Program-made: the position numbers and the translations under genes
Shown here: in pieces, positions 13,611 to 24,239 of the stretch
Position numbering within the stretch: the first letter of the stretch is position 1
Layout: each line of letters starts with the position of its first letter
The notes under the pieces: model-generated
Seen by the model: the letters and a program-made list of their open reading frames with translations, nothing else
Databases searched by the model: none
Told to the model about the DNA's origin: nothing
Source: Agelas oroides
Lineage: Eukaryota > Porifera > Demospongiae > Agelasida > Agelasidae
DNA length: 64,000 nt
Direction of reading: 5' to 3'
Assembly (NCBI GenBank): GCA_949130485.1
Contig: OX422197.1
Span: 6,676,991 to 6,740,990, forward strand

Positions 13611-14019
13611 GATTTCAAACATACAAGTATGCTATAGTAATGATTGGTATACTTGTGTGACACGGTCTTGGGCTTGTAGTATGAGGCTGACTGTGCATGC
13701 AAGTGACACAGACAGTATCATTGAGTGAGAATTTAGCATATCAAGTGTAATAGAATCAAGTAAGCAACATAAGTAGTCAGTGGAGAAGGTAGAAATTTCA
13801 TGGATAGTTTGAGTGCAAGCTCACAATGCACACAGCTAACTGTACACAGCAGGTTTGCCATGGTACTAATAAATTATGCACACAGACACTTGAAATCTTG
13901 ATCAACTTATGTGTGACAAGAAGTTACCGTGTACATGCTTTCACTGCCCAAATTTAGGCCTCATGGACTGATATTTGTACTCTCACATGATCATCTTTAC
14001 CAAGTATGCTGTACTCAGC

Positions 14020-14308
14020 CTTATATTTGAGGCTAGCTCTGTCCTGTACAGTCGATTTCCTCCCTCAACAACTGCCACGAATATATACCTTCATCCTGAC
14101 TACTTCACCTTACTGATATTATGCTTACTTGGTCTCTTTTACCTTGATATGCTGCATACTCTCTGAATGCATGCTAGTTCAGAACAATTTTCAGTTAAGT
14201 TAAATTACGTAGAAAGAGGGTTATCGCGATTATTTGGTGGGCACGGTGAACTCCCATGTGATGTTTTATGACGTAACCTCATGAAGCTATGTGAACTTAG
14301 ACGATCCC
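14020..14308 (-). repeat. Right terminal inverted repeat of the 2.4-kb element
   Basis: Inverted partner of 11894-12180. The outermost 22 bases are identical in reverse complement. Confidence 0.85.
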
Positions 14309-15110
14309 ATACTTAGATGCAGGGAAAGGAGAAATTGGCCGGCCTGTACAGCTTTGTGCGCCTTTTGCACCGAGAAAGGGTTTAGATTTTTAAACTCTTC
14401 ATGTCCATAGCTTCTTGATAATATGCACCTTGCATTAGTGCAACCTTTGTACCGAGCTAGGATTAGTCGCGAATGCACGCGAATTTCCATTGACGGCACT
14501 ATACGGCGACACAGGGAAAGGAGATATTGGCCGGCCTGTACAGCTTTGTGCGCCTTTTGCACCGAGAAAGGGTTTAGATTTTTAAACTCTTCATGTCCAT
14601 AGCTTCTTGATAATATGCACCTTGCATTAGTGCAACCTTTGTACCGAGCTAGGATTAGTCACGAATGCACGCGAATTTCCATTGACGGCATTATACGGCG
14701 ATACAGGGAAAGGAGATATTGACCGGCCTGTACAGCTTTGTGCGCCTTTTGCACCGAGAAAGGGTTTAGATTTTTAAACTCTTCATGTCCATAGCTTCTT
14801 GATAATATGCACCTTGCATTAGTGCAACCTTTGTACCGAGCTAGGATTAGTCGCGAATGCACGCGAATTTCCATTGACGGCACTATACGGCGATACAGGG
14901 AAAGGAGATATTGGCCGGCCTGTACAGCTTTGTGCGCCTTTTGCACCGAGAAAGGGTTTAGATTTTTAAACTCTTCATGTCCATAGCTTCTTGATAATAT
15001 GCACCTTGCATTAGTGCAACCTTTGTACCGAGCTAGGATTAGTCGCGAATGCACGCGAATTTCCATTGACGGCACTATACGGCGATACAGGGAAAGGAGA
15101 TATTGGCCGG
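14309..15110 (-). repeat. 192-bp satellite array, block D1 (inverted), left of the Ginger element
   Basis: About four reverse monomers of a distinct subfamily, marked by AAAGGGTTTAGATTTTTAAAC and by CGGCGAYACAGGGAAAGG. In the reverse open frame these read FKNLNPFSV and YRRIVPS instead of FKNTNHFSV and HRSIVPS. The array continues in the same orientation after the Ginger insertion; removing 15111-16710 plus one CCGG restores a continuous GGCCGGCCTG. Confidence 0.92.
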
Positions 15111-15368
15111 TGTCACAGGAAATCCTATCCGGGCCTATACCGATCCGGGCGGATCGGATCCGCTAGCGGAATCAATCCGTCGGATCGGATTCGCTAGCGG
15201 ATCCGATCCGCCCCCGGATCAATTTTACTAGCGGATTCGATCCTTCGCCGCGAAAACGATCCGTCTTTGGTGCAAGTGTTCTGTCAAGAAAATCACTAGC
15301 TGTCAGGATGATGTACGATTTCTCAACACTTCTAGAACATTTTACATGATTCAGAGCTTTGGGACTCA

Positions 15369-15660
15369 TGGAAATCGACTACCAGACGATCTATGACTAT
15401 CTCCACTGCGGGAAGTGTCCAGCAGGAACGGATGTGTAAACCAGAAGCAAGCAACGCGGAACAAGGCGAAAAAGTTTGTCATCAAGGATGGCGTTTTACA
15501 CTACATAGCCAAGGAATGGATGCATATACAGAGTTGCTTTCAGAAGAAGGAAAGGCAGCCATTCCCACTGACCCGGACAGCCCCGCATCACCAGAGTTAC
15601 TTCCCTCTTATAGGGATCGACAAGTGTTTGGACTTGTACCACATGGAGTGTGTAGGACTT
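15369..15660 (+). pseudogene. Ginger/integrase N-terminal (H2C2-region) fragment, frameshifted
   Basis: The reading frame from ATG at 15369 (MEIDYQTIYDYLHCGKCPAG) stops at TAA near 15438. The frame that opens at 15415 continues the same kind of sequence (NQKQATRNKAKKFVIKDG, then VLHYIAKEWM). The pattern YxxIYxYLxxGxxPxG, then a basic stretch, then FxIxDGxLxY is that seen just before the HHCC zinc-binding module in Ginger and Gypsy-type integrases and their domesticated relatives (GIN1/KRBA2 type). The HHCC motif and the DDE catalytic core are absent, so only the front of the protein remains and a one-base frameshift lies near 15430. No function is expected. Identification is from pattern memory, not a search. 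Confidence 0.62.
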
Positions 15661-15715
15661 GAAAGACCACCATCAAACAAGAGCAATGGAATTGTAACAA
15701 TTGCTCTATACAGTC

Positions 15716-16396
15716 CAGTGGCGGATTTAGGGGGGGTAAGGGGGGTGCAAATGCACCCCCCTTTGGCGGCTAGTAATGTATTTTGCGTACATAACTGCAC
15801 GAGTCCATCAAATGATTATGCAGCAGTGGCATTCAGCAACAACAACCAGGCACAGTTACACACTCACGTATCAGTTCCTTACTGATCTCCAGACGTTTGA
15901 CTAGGCCTAGAGTTGCTTCGAGATATTCAGTTCGGCCCGAGGGGTCCGCCACGGCGCGCCTCGGCGTACGAGATCTCGAAATCCACTGGAATTCACGTAG
16001 ATTTCGGATTTCAGAGTGGATTTCTGGATTTCACAGTGGATTTCTGGATTTCGGTTTGGATTTCTGCCGACAGGTTTCTTCTTGTATGTTCTTGGATATT
16101 TTAGTTATAGTTCCCAGCTTAGCAAAAAATTTTAGTTAGTTGTAGTTTTGGTTAACTAAATTATAAAAAGGCCATACTAAAATGTATTTAGTTAAAGTTA
16201 TAGTTAACTAAAACAACACTGTCGGACAGTGTACGAGATTTCTTTTGTGACGGACCCCTCGGTTCGGGCTTCCAGCTATTATTGTATGAATGCGTTCACG
16301 TGACTGAAAGTGGGCGTGGCAACCCCAAAAATTTTCAGGCGCGCTTCGCGCGCCAGTGACTGAACCCCCCTTTCTAAATTTCTAGATCCGCCACTG
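15716..16396. mobile_element. Nested short TIR element (CAGTGGCGGAT termini)
   Basis: The 681-bp element begins CAGTGGCGGATTTAGGGGGG and ends in the inverted form CCCCCC...CTAGATCCGCCACTG. It is flanked by the direct repeat CAGTC (15711-15715 and 16397-16401). The termini resemble those of hAT-like and related animal elements, but a 5-bp rather than 8-bp duplication leaves the superfamily open. There is no coding capacity, and another foldback is nested inside it. Confidence 0.7.
15932..16270. mobile_element. Third-level nested foldback element
   Basis: Inverted ends GCCCGAGGGGTCCGCCAC (from about 15935) and GTGACGGACCCCTCGGTTCGGG (to about 16268) enclose about 340 bp with internal repeats of GGATTTCTGGATTTC and of TTAGTTATAG/GTTAACTAAA type. 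It lies wholly within the 681-bp element, giving three levels of nesting in the satellite. Confidence 0.6.
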
Positions 16397-16710
16397 CAGT
16401 CATAATAACTGTTGTATTTGTTTCAGGCCAAACCATTTGACATGGATATTCGTTATACCCTAGTCAAGGGTTAGTCAAGTCAGACTCTGAGTCAAGGAAT
16501 ACTCTGACAAAGTAGACTCGTAACCTATATAGTATCTATGTCAGGTCCGCATGCCAGAATACACTATAGTTTACTATGAGAAGTCAACAGTAGGAACCCT
16601 ATGGCACCCGTTGATACCCCGGATCGAATCCGCTGAGGTAGGATCGAAACCGCTAGCATATCTGATCCGGCCCGGATCGGATTTTCGGGGGGATCGGATC
16701 CGCTGTGACA

Positions 16711-18207
16711 CCGGCCTGTACAGCTTTGTGCGCCTTTTGCACCGAGAAAGGGTTTAGATTTTTAAACTCTTCATGTCCATAGCTTCTTGATAATATGCAC
16801 CTTGCATTAGTGCAACCTTTGTACCGAGCTAGGATTAGTCGCGAATGCACGCGAATTTCCATTGACGGCACTATACTGCGATGCAGGGAAAGGAGAAATT
16901 GGCCGGCCTGTACAGCTTTGTGCGCCTTTTGCCCCGAGAAAGGGTTTCCATTTTTAAACTCTTCATGCCCATAGCTTCTTGATAATATGCACCTTGCATT
17001 AGTGCAACCTTTGTACCGAGCTAGGATTAGTCGCGAATGCACGCGAATTTCCATTGACGGCACTATACGGCGATACAGGGAAAGGAGATATTGGCCGGCC
17101 TGTACAGCTTTGTGCGCCTTTTGCACCGAGAAAGGGTTTAGATTTTTAAACTCTTCATGTCCATAGCTTCTTGATAATATGCACCTTGCATTAGTGCAAC
17201 CTTTGTACCGAGCTAGGATTAGTCGCGAATGCACGCGAATTTCCATTGACGGCACTATACGGCGATACAGGGAAAGGAGATATTGGCCGGCCTGTACAGC
17301 TTTGTGCGCCTTTTGCACCGAGAAAGGGTTTAGATTTTTAAACTCTTCATGTCCATAGCTTCTTTATAATATGCACCTTGCATTAGTGCAACCTTTGTAC
17401 CGAGCTAGGATTAGTCGCGAATGCACGCGAATTTCCATTGACGGCACTATACGGCGATACAGGGAAAGGAGATATTGGCCGGCCTGTACAGCTTTGTGCG
17501 CCTTTTGCACCGAGAAAGGGTTTAGATTTTTAAACTCTTCATGTCCATAGCTTCTTGATAATATGCACCTTGCATTAGTGCAACCTTTGTACCGAGCTAG
17601 GATTTGTCGCGAATGCACGCGAATTTCCATTGACGGCACTATACGGCGATACAGGGAAAGGAGAAATTGGCAGGCCTGTACAGCTTTGTGCGCCTTTTGC
17701 CCCGAGAAAGGGTTTCCATTTTTAAACTCTTCATGCCCATAGCTTCTTGATAATATGCACCTTGCATTAGTGCAACCTTTGTACCGAGCTAGGATTAGTC
17801 GCGAATGCACGCGAATTTCCATTGACGGCACTATACGGCGATACAGGGAAAGGAGATATTGGCCGGCCTGTACAGCTTTGTGCGCCTTTTGCACCGAGAA
17901 AGGGTTTAGATTTTTAAACTCTTCATGTCCATAGCTTCTTGATAATATGCACCTTGCATTAGTGCAACCTTTGTACCGAGCTAGGATTAGTCGCGAATGC
18001 ACGCGAATTTCCATTGACGGCACTATACGGCGATGCAGGGAAAGAAGAAATTGGCCGGCCTGTACAGCTTTGTGCGCCTTTTGCCCCGAGAAAGGGTTTC
18101 CATTTTTAAACTCTTCATGTCCATAGCTTCTTGATAATATGCACCTTGCATTAGTGCAACCTTTGTACCGAGCTAGGATTAGTCGCGAATGCACGCGAAT
18201 TTCCATT
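16711..18207 (-). repeat. Two-monomer (384-bp) higher-order repeat
   Basis: Two monomer types alternate strictly here: one reads LNPFSV in the reverse frame (GGGTTTAGATTTTTAAAC) and the other GNPFSGQ (GCCCCGAGAAAGGGTTTCCA). The alternating pair makes a 384-bp unit. The same alternation reappears at about 23040-24130, 5 kb away, with very similar sequence. Confidence 0.85.
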
Positions 18208-21120
18208 CACGGCACTTTACTGCGATGCAGGGAACGGAGATATTGGCCGGCCATTAAAGCTTTGAGCGCCTTTTGCACAGAGAAATGGTTTGTATTTTTA
18301 AACTCATCATGCCCATAGCTTCTTGATAATATGCACTTTGCATTAGTGCAACCTTTGTACCGAGCTAGGATTAGTCGCGGCTGCACGCGAATTTCCATTG
18401 ACGACACTATACTGCGATGCAGGGAAAGGAGATATTTGCCGGCCTGTACAGCTTTGTGCGCCTTTTGCACCGAGAAATAGTTTTATTTTTAAACTCTTCA
18501 TGCCCATAGGTTCTTGATAATATGCACCTTGCATTAGTGCAACCTTTGTACTGAGCTAGGATTAGTCGCGAATGCACGCCAATTTCCATTGACGGCACTA
18601 TACTGCGGTGCATGGAAAGGAGATATTGGACGGTCTGTACAGCTTGGTTCGCCCTTTGCACCGAGAAAGTGTTTGCATTTTTAAACTCTTCTTGCCCGTA
18701 GCTTCTTGATACTATGTACCTTGCATTAGTGCAACCTTTGTACCGTGCTAGGATTAGTTGCGAATGTACGCGAATTTCCTTTGACGGCACTAAACTGCGA
18801 TGCAGGGAAAGGAGATATTGGCCGGCCAGTACAGCTTTGTGCGCCATTTGTACCGAGAAATGGTTTGTATTTTTAAACTCTTCATGCCCATAGAATCTTG
18901 TTAATATGCACCTTGCATTAGTGCAACTTTTGTACCGAGCTAGGATTAGTCGCGAATGCACGCGAATTTCCATTGACGGCACTATACTGCGATGCAGGGA
19001 AAGGAGATATTGGCCGGCCAGTACAGCTTTGTGCGCATTTAGCACCGAGAAATGGTTTGTATTTTTAAACTGTTCATGCCCATAGCTTCTTGATTATATG
19101 CACTTTGCATTAGTGCAACCTTTGTACCGAGCTAGGATTAGTCGCGAATGCACGCGAATTTCCATTGACGGCACTATACTGCGATGCAGGGAAAGGAGAT
19201 ATTTGCCGGCCTGTACAGCTTTGTGCGCCTTTTGCACCGAGAAATGGTTTGTATTTTTAAACTGTTCATGCCCATAGCTTCTTGATGATATGTACTTTGC
19301 ATTAGTGCAACCTTTGTACCGAGCTAGGATTAGTCGCGAATGCACGCGAATTTCCATTGACGGCACTATACTGCGATGCAGGGAACGGAGATATTGGCCG
19401 GCCAGTACAGCTTTGTGCGCCTTTTGCACCGTGAAATGGTATGTATTTTTAAATTCTTCATGCACATAGCTTCTTGATAATATTCACTTTGCATTAGTGC
19501 AGCCTTTGTACCGAGCTAGGATTAGTCGCGAATGCACGCGAATTTCCATTGACGACACTATACTGCGATGCAGGGAACGAAGATATTGGCCAGCCAATAC
19601 TGCTTTGTGCGCCTTTTGCACCGAGAAATGGTTTGTATTTTTAAACTCTTCATGCCCATAGCTTCTTGATAATATGCACTTTGCATTAGTGCAACCTTTG
19701 TACCGAGCTAGGATTAGTCGCGAATACACGCGAATTTCCATTGACGGCACAATACTGCTATGCAAGGAACGGAGATATTGGCCGGCCTGTACAGCTTTGT
19801 GCGCCTTTTGCACCGAGAAATGGTTTGTATTTTTAAACTCTTCATGCACATAGCTTCTTGATAATATGCACTTTGCATTAGTGCAACCTTTGTACCGAGC
19901 TAGGATTAGTCGCGAATGCACGCGAATTTCCATTGACGGCATTATACTGCGATGCAGGGAAAGGAGATATTTGCCGGCCTGTACAGCTTTGTGCGCCTTT
20001 AGCACCGAGAAATGGTTTGTATTTTTAAATTCTTCATGCCCATAGCTTCTTGATAATATGCTCCTTGCATTAGTGCAACCTTTGTACCGAGCTAGGATTA
20101 GTCTCGAATGCACGCGAATTTCCATTGACGGCACTATACTGCGATGCAGGGAACGGAGATATTGTACGGTCTGTACAGCTTTGTGCGCCTTTTGTACCGA
20201 GAAAGGGTTTGTATTTTTAAACTCTTCATGCCCATAGCTTCTTGATAATATGCACTTTGCATTAGTGCAACCTCTGTACTGAGCTAGGATTAGTCGCGAA
20301 TGTAAGCGAATTTCCATTCACTGCACTTTATTGCGATGCAGGGAACGGAGATATTGGCCGGCCAGTAAAGCTTTGAGCGCCTTTTGCACAGAGAAATGAT
20401 TTGTATTTTTAAGCTCTTCATGCCCATAGATTCTTGATAATATGTACTTTGCATTAATGCAACCTTTGCACCGAGCTAGGATTAGTCGCGAATGCACGCG
20501 AATTTCCATTAACGACACTATACTGCGATGCAGGTATAGGAGATATTTGCAGGCCTGTACAGCTTTGAGCGCCTTTTGCACAGAGAAATAGTTTTATTTT
20601 TAAACTCTTCATGCCCATAGGTTCTTGATAATATGCACCTTGCATTAGTGCAACCTTTGTACCGAGCTAGGATTAGTCGCGAATGCACGCGAATTTCCAT
20701 TGACGGCACTAAACTGCGATGCAGGGAACGGAGATATTGGCCGGCCAGTACAGCTTTGTGCGCCTTTTGCGCCGAGAAATGGTTTGTATTTTTAAACTCT
20801 TCATGCCCATAGCTTCTTGATAATATGCACCTTGCATTAGTGCAACCTTTGTACCGAGCTAGGATTAGTCGCGAATGCACGCGAATTTCCATTGACGGCA
20901 CTATACTGCGATGCAGGGAAAGGAGATATTTGCCGGCCAGTACAGCTTTGTGCGCCTTTTGCACCGAGAAATGGTTTGTATTTTTTAACTCTTCCTGCCC
21001 TTAGCTTCTTGATAATATGCACTTTCCATTAGTGCAAACATTGTACCGAGCTAGGATTAGTCGCGAATGCACGCGAATTTCAATTAACGGCACTATACTG
21101 TGATGCAGGGAAAGGAGATA

Positions 21121-23040
21121 TTTGCCGGCCTGTACAAGCTTTGTGCGCCTTTGCACCGAGAAATGGTTTGTATTTTTAAACTCTTCATGCCCATAGCTTC
21201 TTGATAATATGCACTTTGCATTAGTGCAACCTTTGTACCGAGCTAGGATTAGTCGCGAATGCGCGCGAATTTCCATTGACGGCACTATACTGCGATGCAG
21301 GGAAAGGAGATATTTGCCGGCCTGTACAGCTTTGTGCACCTTTTGCACCGAGAAATGGTTTGTATTTTTAAACTCTTCATGCCCATAGCTTCTTGATAAT
21401 ATGCACTTTGCATTAGTGGAACCTCTGTATCGAGTTGGGATTAGTCGCGAATGCCAGCGAATTTCCATTCACAGCACTATGCTGCGATGCAGGGAAAGGA
21501 GATATTGGCCGGCCAGTACATCTTTGTACGCCTTACGCACCGAGACATTGTTTGTATTTTTAAACTCTTCATGCCCATAGCTTCTTGAAAATATGAACTT
21601 TGCATTAGTGCAACCTTTGTACCGAGCTAGGATTAGTCGCGAATGCACGCGAATTTCCATTGACGGCACTATACTGCGATGCAGGGAAAGGAGATATTTG
21701 CCGGCCAGTACAGCTTTGTGCACCTTTTGCACCGTGAAAAGGTTTGTATTTTTAAACTCTTCATGCCCATAGCTTCTTGTAAATATGCACCTTGCATTAG
21801 TGCAACCTTTGTACCGAGCTAGGATTAGTCGCGAATGCACGCGAATTTCCATTGACGGCACTGTACTGCAATGCAGGGAACGGAGATATTGGACGGTCTG
21901 TACAGCTTTTTGCGCCTTTTGCACCGAGAAAGGGTTTGCATTTTTAAACTCTTCTTGCCCATAACTTCTTGATACTATGTACCTTGCTTTAGTGCAACCT
22001 TTGTACCGAGCTAGGATTAGTCGCGAATGCACGCGAATTTCCATTGACGGCACTATACGGCGATGCAGGGAAAGGAGATATTTTCCGGCCTGTACAAGCT
22101 TTGTGCGCCTTTGCACCGAGAAATGGTTTGTATTTTTAAACTCTTCATGCCCATAGCTTCTTGATAATATGCACTTTGCATTAGTGCAACCTTTGTACCG
22201 AGCTAGGATTAGTTGCGAATGCACGCGAATTTCCATTGACGGCACTATACTGCGATGCAGGGAAAGGAGATATTTGCCGGCCTGTACAGCTTTGTGCACC
22301 TTTTGCACCGAGAAATGGTTTGTATTTTTAAACTCTTCATGCCCATAGCTTCTTGATAATATGCACTTTGCATTAGTGGAACCTCTGTATCGAGTTGGGA
22401 TTAGTCGCGAATGCCAGCGAATTTCCATTCACAGCACTATGCTGCGATGCAGGGAAAGGAGATATTGGCCGGCCAGTACATCTTTGTACGCCTTACGCAC
22501 CGAGACATTGTTTGTATTTTTAAACTCTTCATGCCCATAGCTTCTTGAAAATATGAACTTTGCATTAGTGCAACCTTTGTACCGAGCTAGGATTAGTCGC
22601 GAATGCACGCGAATTTCCATTGACGGCACTATACTGCGATGCAGGGAAAGGAGATATTTGCCGGCCAGTACAGCTTTGTGCACCTTTTGCACCGTGAAAA
22701 GGTTTGTATTTTTAAACTCTTCATGCCCATAGCTTCTTGTAAATATGCACCTTGCATTAGTGCAACCTTTGTTCCGAGCTAGGATTAGTCGCGAATGCAC
22801 GCGAATTTCCATTGACGGCACTGTACTGCAATGCAGGGAACGGAGATATTGGACGGTCTGTACAGCTTTTTGCGCCTTTTGCACCGAGAAAGGGTTTGCA
22901 TTTTTAAACTCTTCTTGCCCATAACTTCTTGATACTATGTACCTTGCTTTAGTGCAACCTTTGTACCGAGCTAGGATTAGTCGCGAATGCACGCGAATTT
23001 CCATTGACGGCACTATACGGCGATGCAGGGAAAGCAGATA
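21121..23040 (-). repeat. Tandem duplication of a five-monomer (960-bp) unit, >99% identical
   Basis: 21121-22080 and 22081-23040 match base for base over most of their length; I found only a handful of differences (for example GTACCGAGC versus GTTCCGAGC, and AAAGGAG versus AAAGCAG). Private markers shared by both copies include ATCGAGTTGGGATTAGTC and CCTTACGCACCGAGACATTG. Confidence 0.9.
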
Positions 23041-24239
23041 TTGGCCGGCCTGTACAGCTTTGTGCGCCTTTTGCACCGAGAAAGGGTTTAGATTTTTAAA
23101 CTCTTCATGTCCATAGCTTCTTGATAATATGCACCTTGCATTAGTGCAACCTTTGTACCGAGCTAGGATTAGTCGCGAATGCACGCGAATTTCCATTGAC
23201 GGCACTATACTGCGATACTGGGAAAGGAGAAATTGGCCGGCCTGTACAGCTTTGTGCGCCTTTTGCCCCGAGAAAGGGTTTCCATTTTTAAACTCTTCAT
23301 GCCCATAGCTTCTTGATAATATGCACCTTGCATTAGTGCAACCTTTGTACCGAGCTAGGATTAGTCGCGAATGCACGCGAATTTCCATTGACGGCACTAT
23401 ACGGCGATACAGGGAAAGGAGATATTGGCCGGCCTGTACAGCTTTGTGCGCCTTTTGCACCGAGAAAGGGTTTAGATTTTTAAACTCTTCATGTCCATAG
23501 CTTCTTGATAATATGCACCTTGCATTAGTGCAACCTTTATACCGAGCTAGGATTAGTCGCGAATGCACGCGAATTTCCATTGACGGCACTATACGGCGAT
23601 ACAGGGAAAGGAGAAATTTGCCGGCCTGTACAGCTTTGTGTGACTTTTGCCCCGAGTAAGGGTTTCCATTTTTAAACTCTTCATACCCATAGCTTCTTGA
23701 TAATATGCACCTTGCATTAGTGCAACCTTTGTACCGAGCTAGGATTAGTCGCGAATGCACGCGAATTTCCATTGACGGCACTATACGGCGATACAGGGAA
23801 AGGAGATATTGGCCGGCCTGTACAGCTTTGTGCGCCTTTTGCACCGAGAAAGGGTTTAGATTTTTAAACTCTTCATGTCCATAGCTTCTTGATAATATGC
23901 ACCTTGCATTAGTGCAACCTTTGTACCGAGCTAGGATTAGTCGCGAATGCACGCGAATTTCCATTGACTGCACTATACTGCGATACAGGGAAAGGAGAAA
24001 TTGGCCGGCCTGTACAGCTTTGTGCGCCTTTTGCCCCGAGAAAGGGTTTCCATTTTTAAACTCTTCATGCCCATAGCTTCTTGATAATATGCTTTTTGCA
24101 TTAGTGCAACCTTTGTACCGAGCTAGGATTAGTCGCGAATGCACGCGAATTTCCATTGACGGCACTATACTGCGATGCAGGGAAAGGAGATATTTGCCGG
24201 CCTGTACAGCTTTGTGCGCCTTTTGCACCGAGAAATGGT

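Larger units (their letters stand above)
11894..14308. mobile_element. Non-autonomous DNA transposon with ~290-bp terminal inverted repeats
   Basis: A 2.4-kb unique segment is bounded by inverted repeats that begin GGGATCGTCTAAGTTCACAT (11894) and end with the reverse complement (14308). The arms extend for about 290 bp, through the shared marker GGATGAAGGTRTATATTCGTGG, and look about 90% identical by eye. The interior (about 12180-14020) has no open frame longer than about 80 codons and no recognisable transposase. It includes a pogo-like string (GTGAAACCTGTCTATAGTGG near 12460) and a short foldback (13525-13610). Flanks are GTAC on the left and ATAC on the right, so TAC is shared but offset by one base; no clean target duplication was found. 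The superfamily is not assigned. The element sits exactly where satellite orientation changes from + to -. Confidence 0.82.
15111..16710 (+). mobile_element. Ginger-type DNA transposon remnant inserted in the satellite
   Basis: The element starts TGTCACAG and ends CTGTGACA, and is flanked by a 4-bp direct repeat CCGG (15107-15110 and 16711-16714) created from the satellite's own GGCCGGCC site. TGT...ACA termini with 4-bp CCGG-type target duplications are characteristic of Ginger transposons, whose transposase is related to LTR-retroelement integrases. Subterminal regions hold many GGATCGGATCCGC-like motifs in both orientations, probably transposase-binding repeats. An integrase-like coding fragment (15369-15660) supports the assignment. 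The coding part is frameshifted and truncated, and a second element (15716-16396) is inserted downstream, so the copy is inactive. Confidence 0.8.

Noticed and set aside
22429-24228. 599-codon minus-strand open frame, and similar long frames (44910-46601, 37673-38947, 10824-11747) as protein genes
   Set aside because: They are readings of the 192-bp satellite; antisense frames are equally open, copies mix stop and sense at the same codon, and there is no common start or regulatory context.
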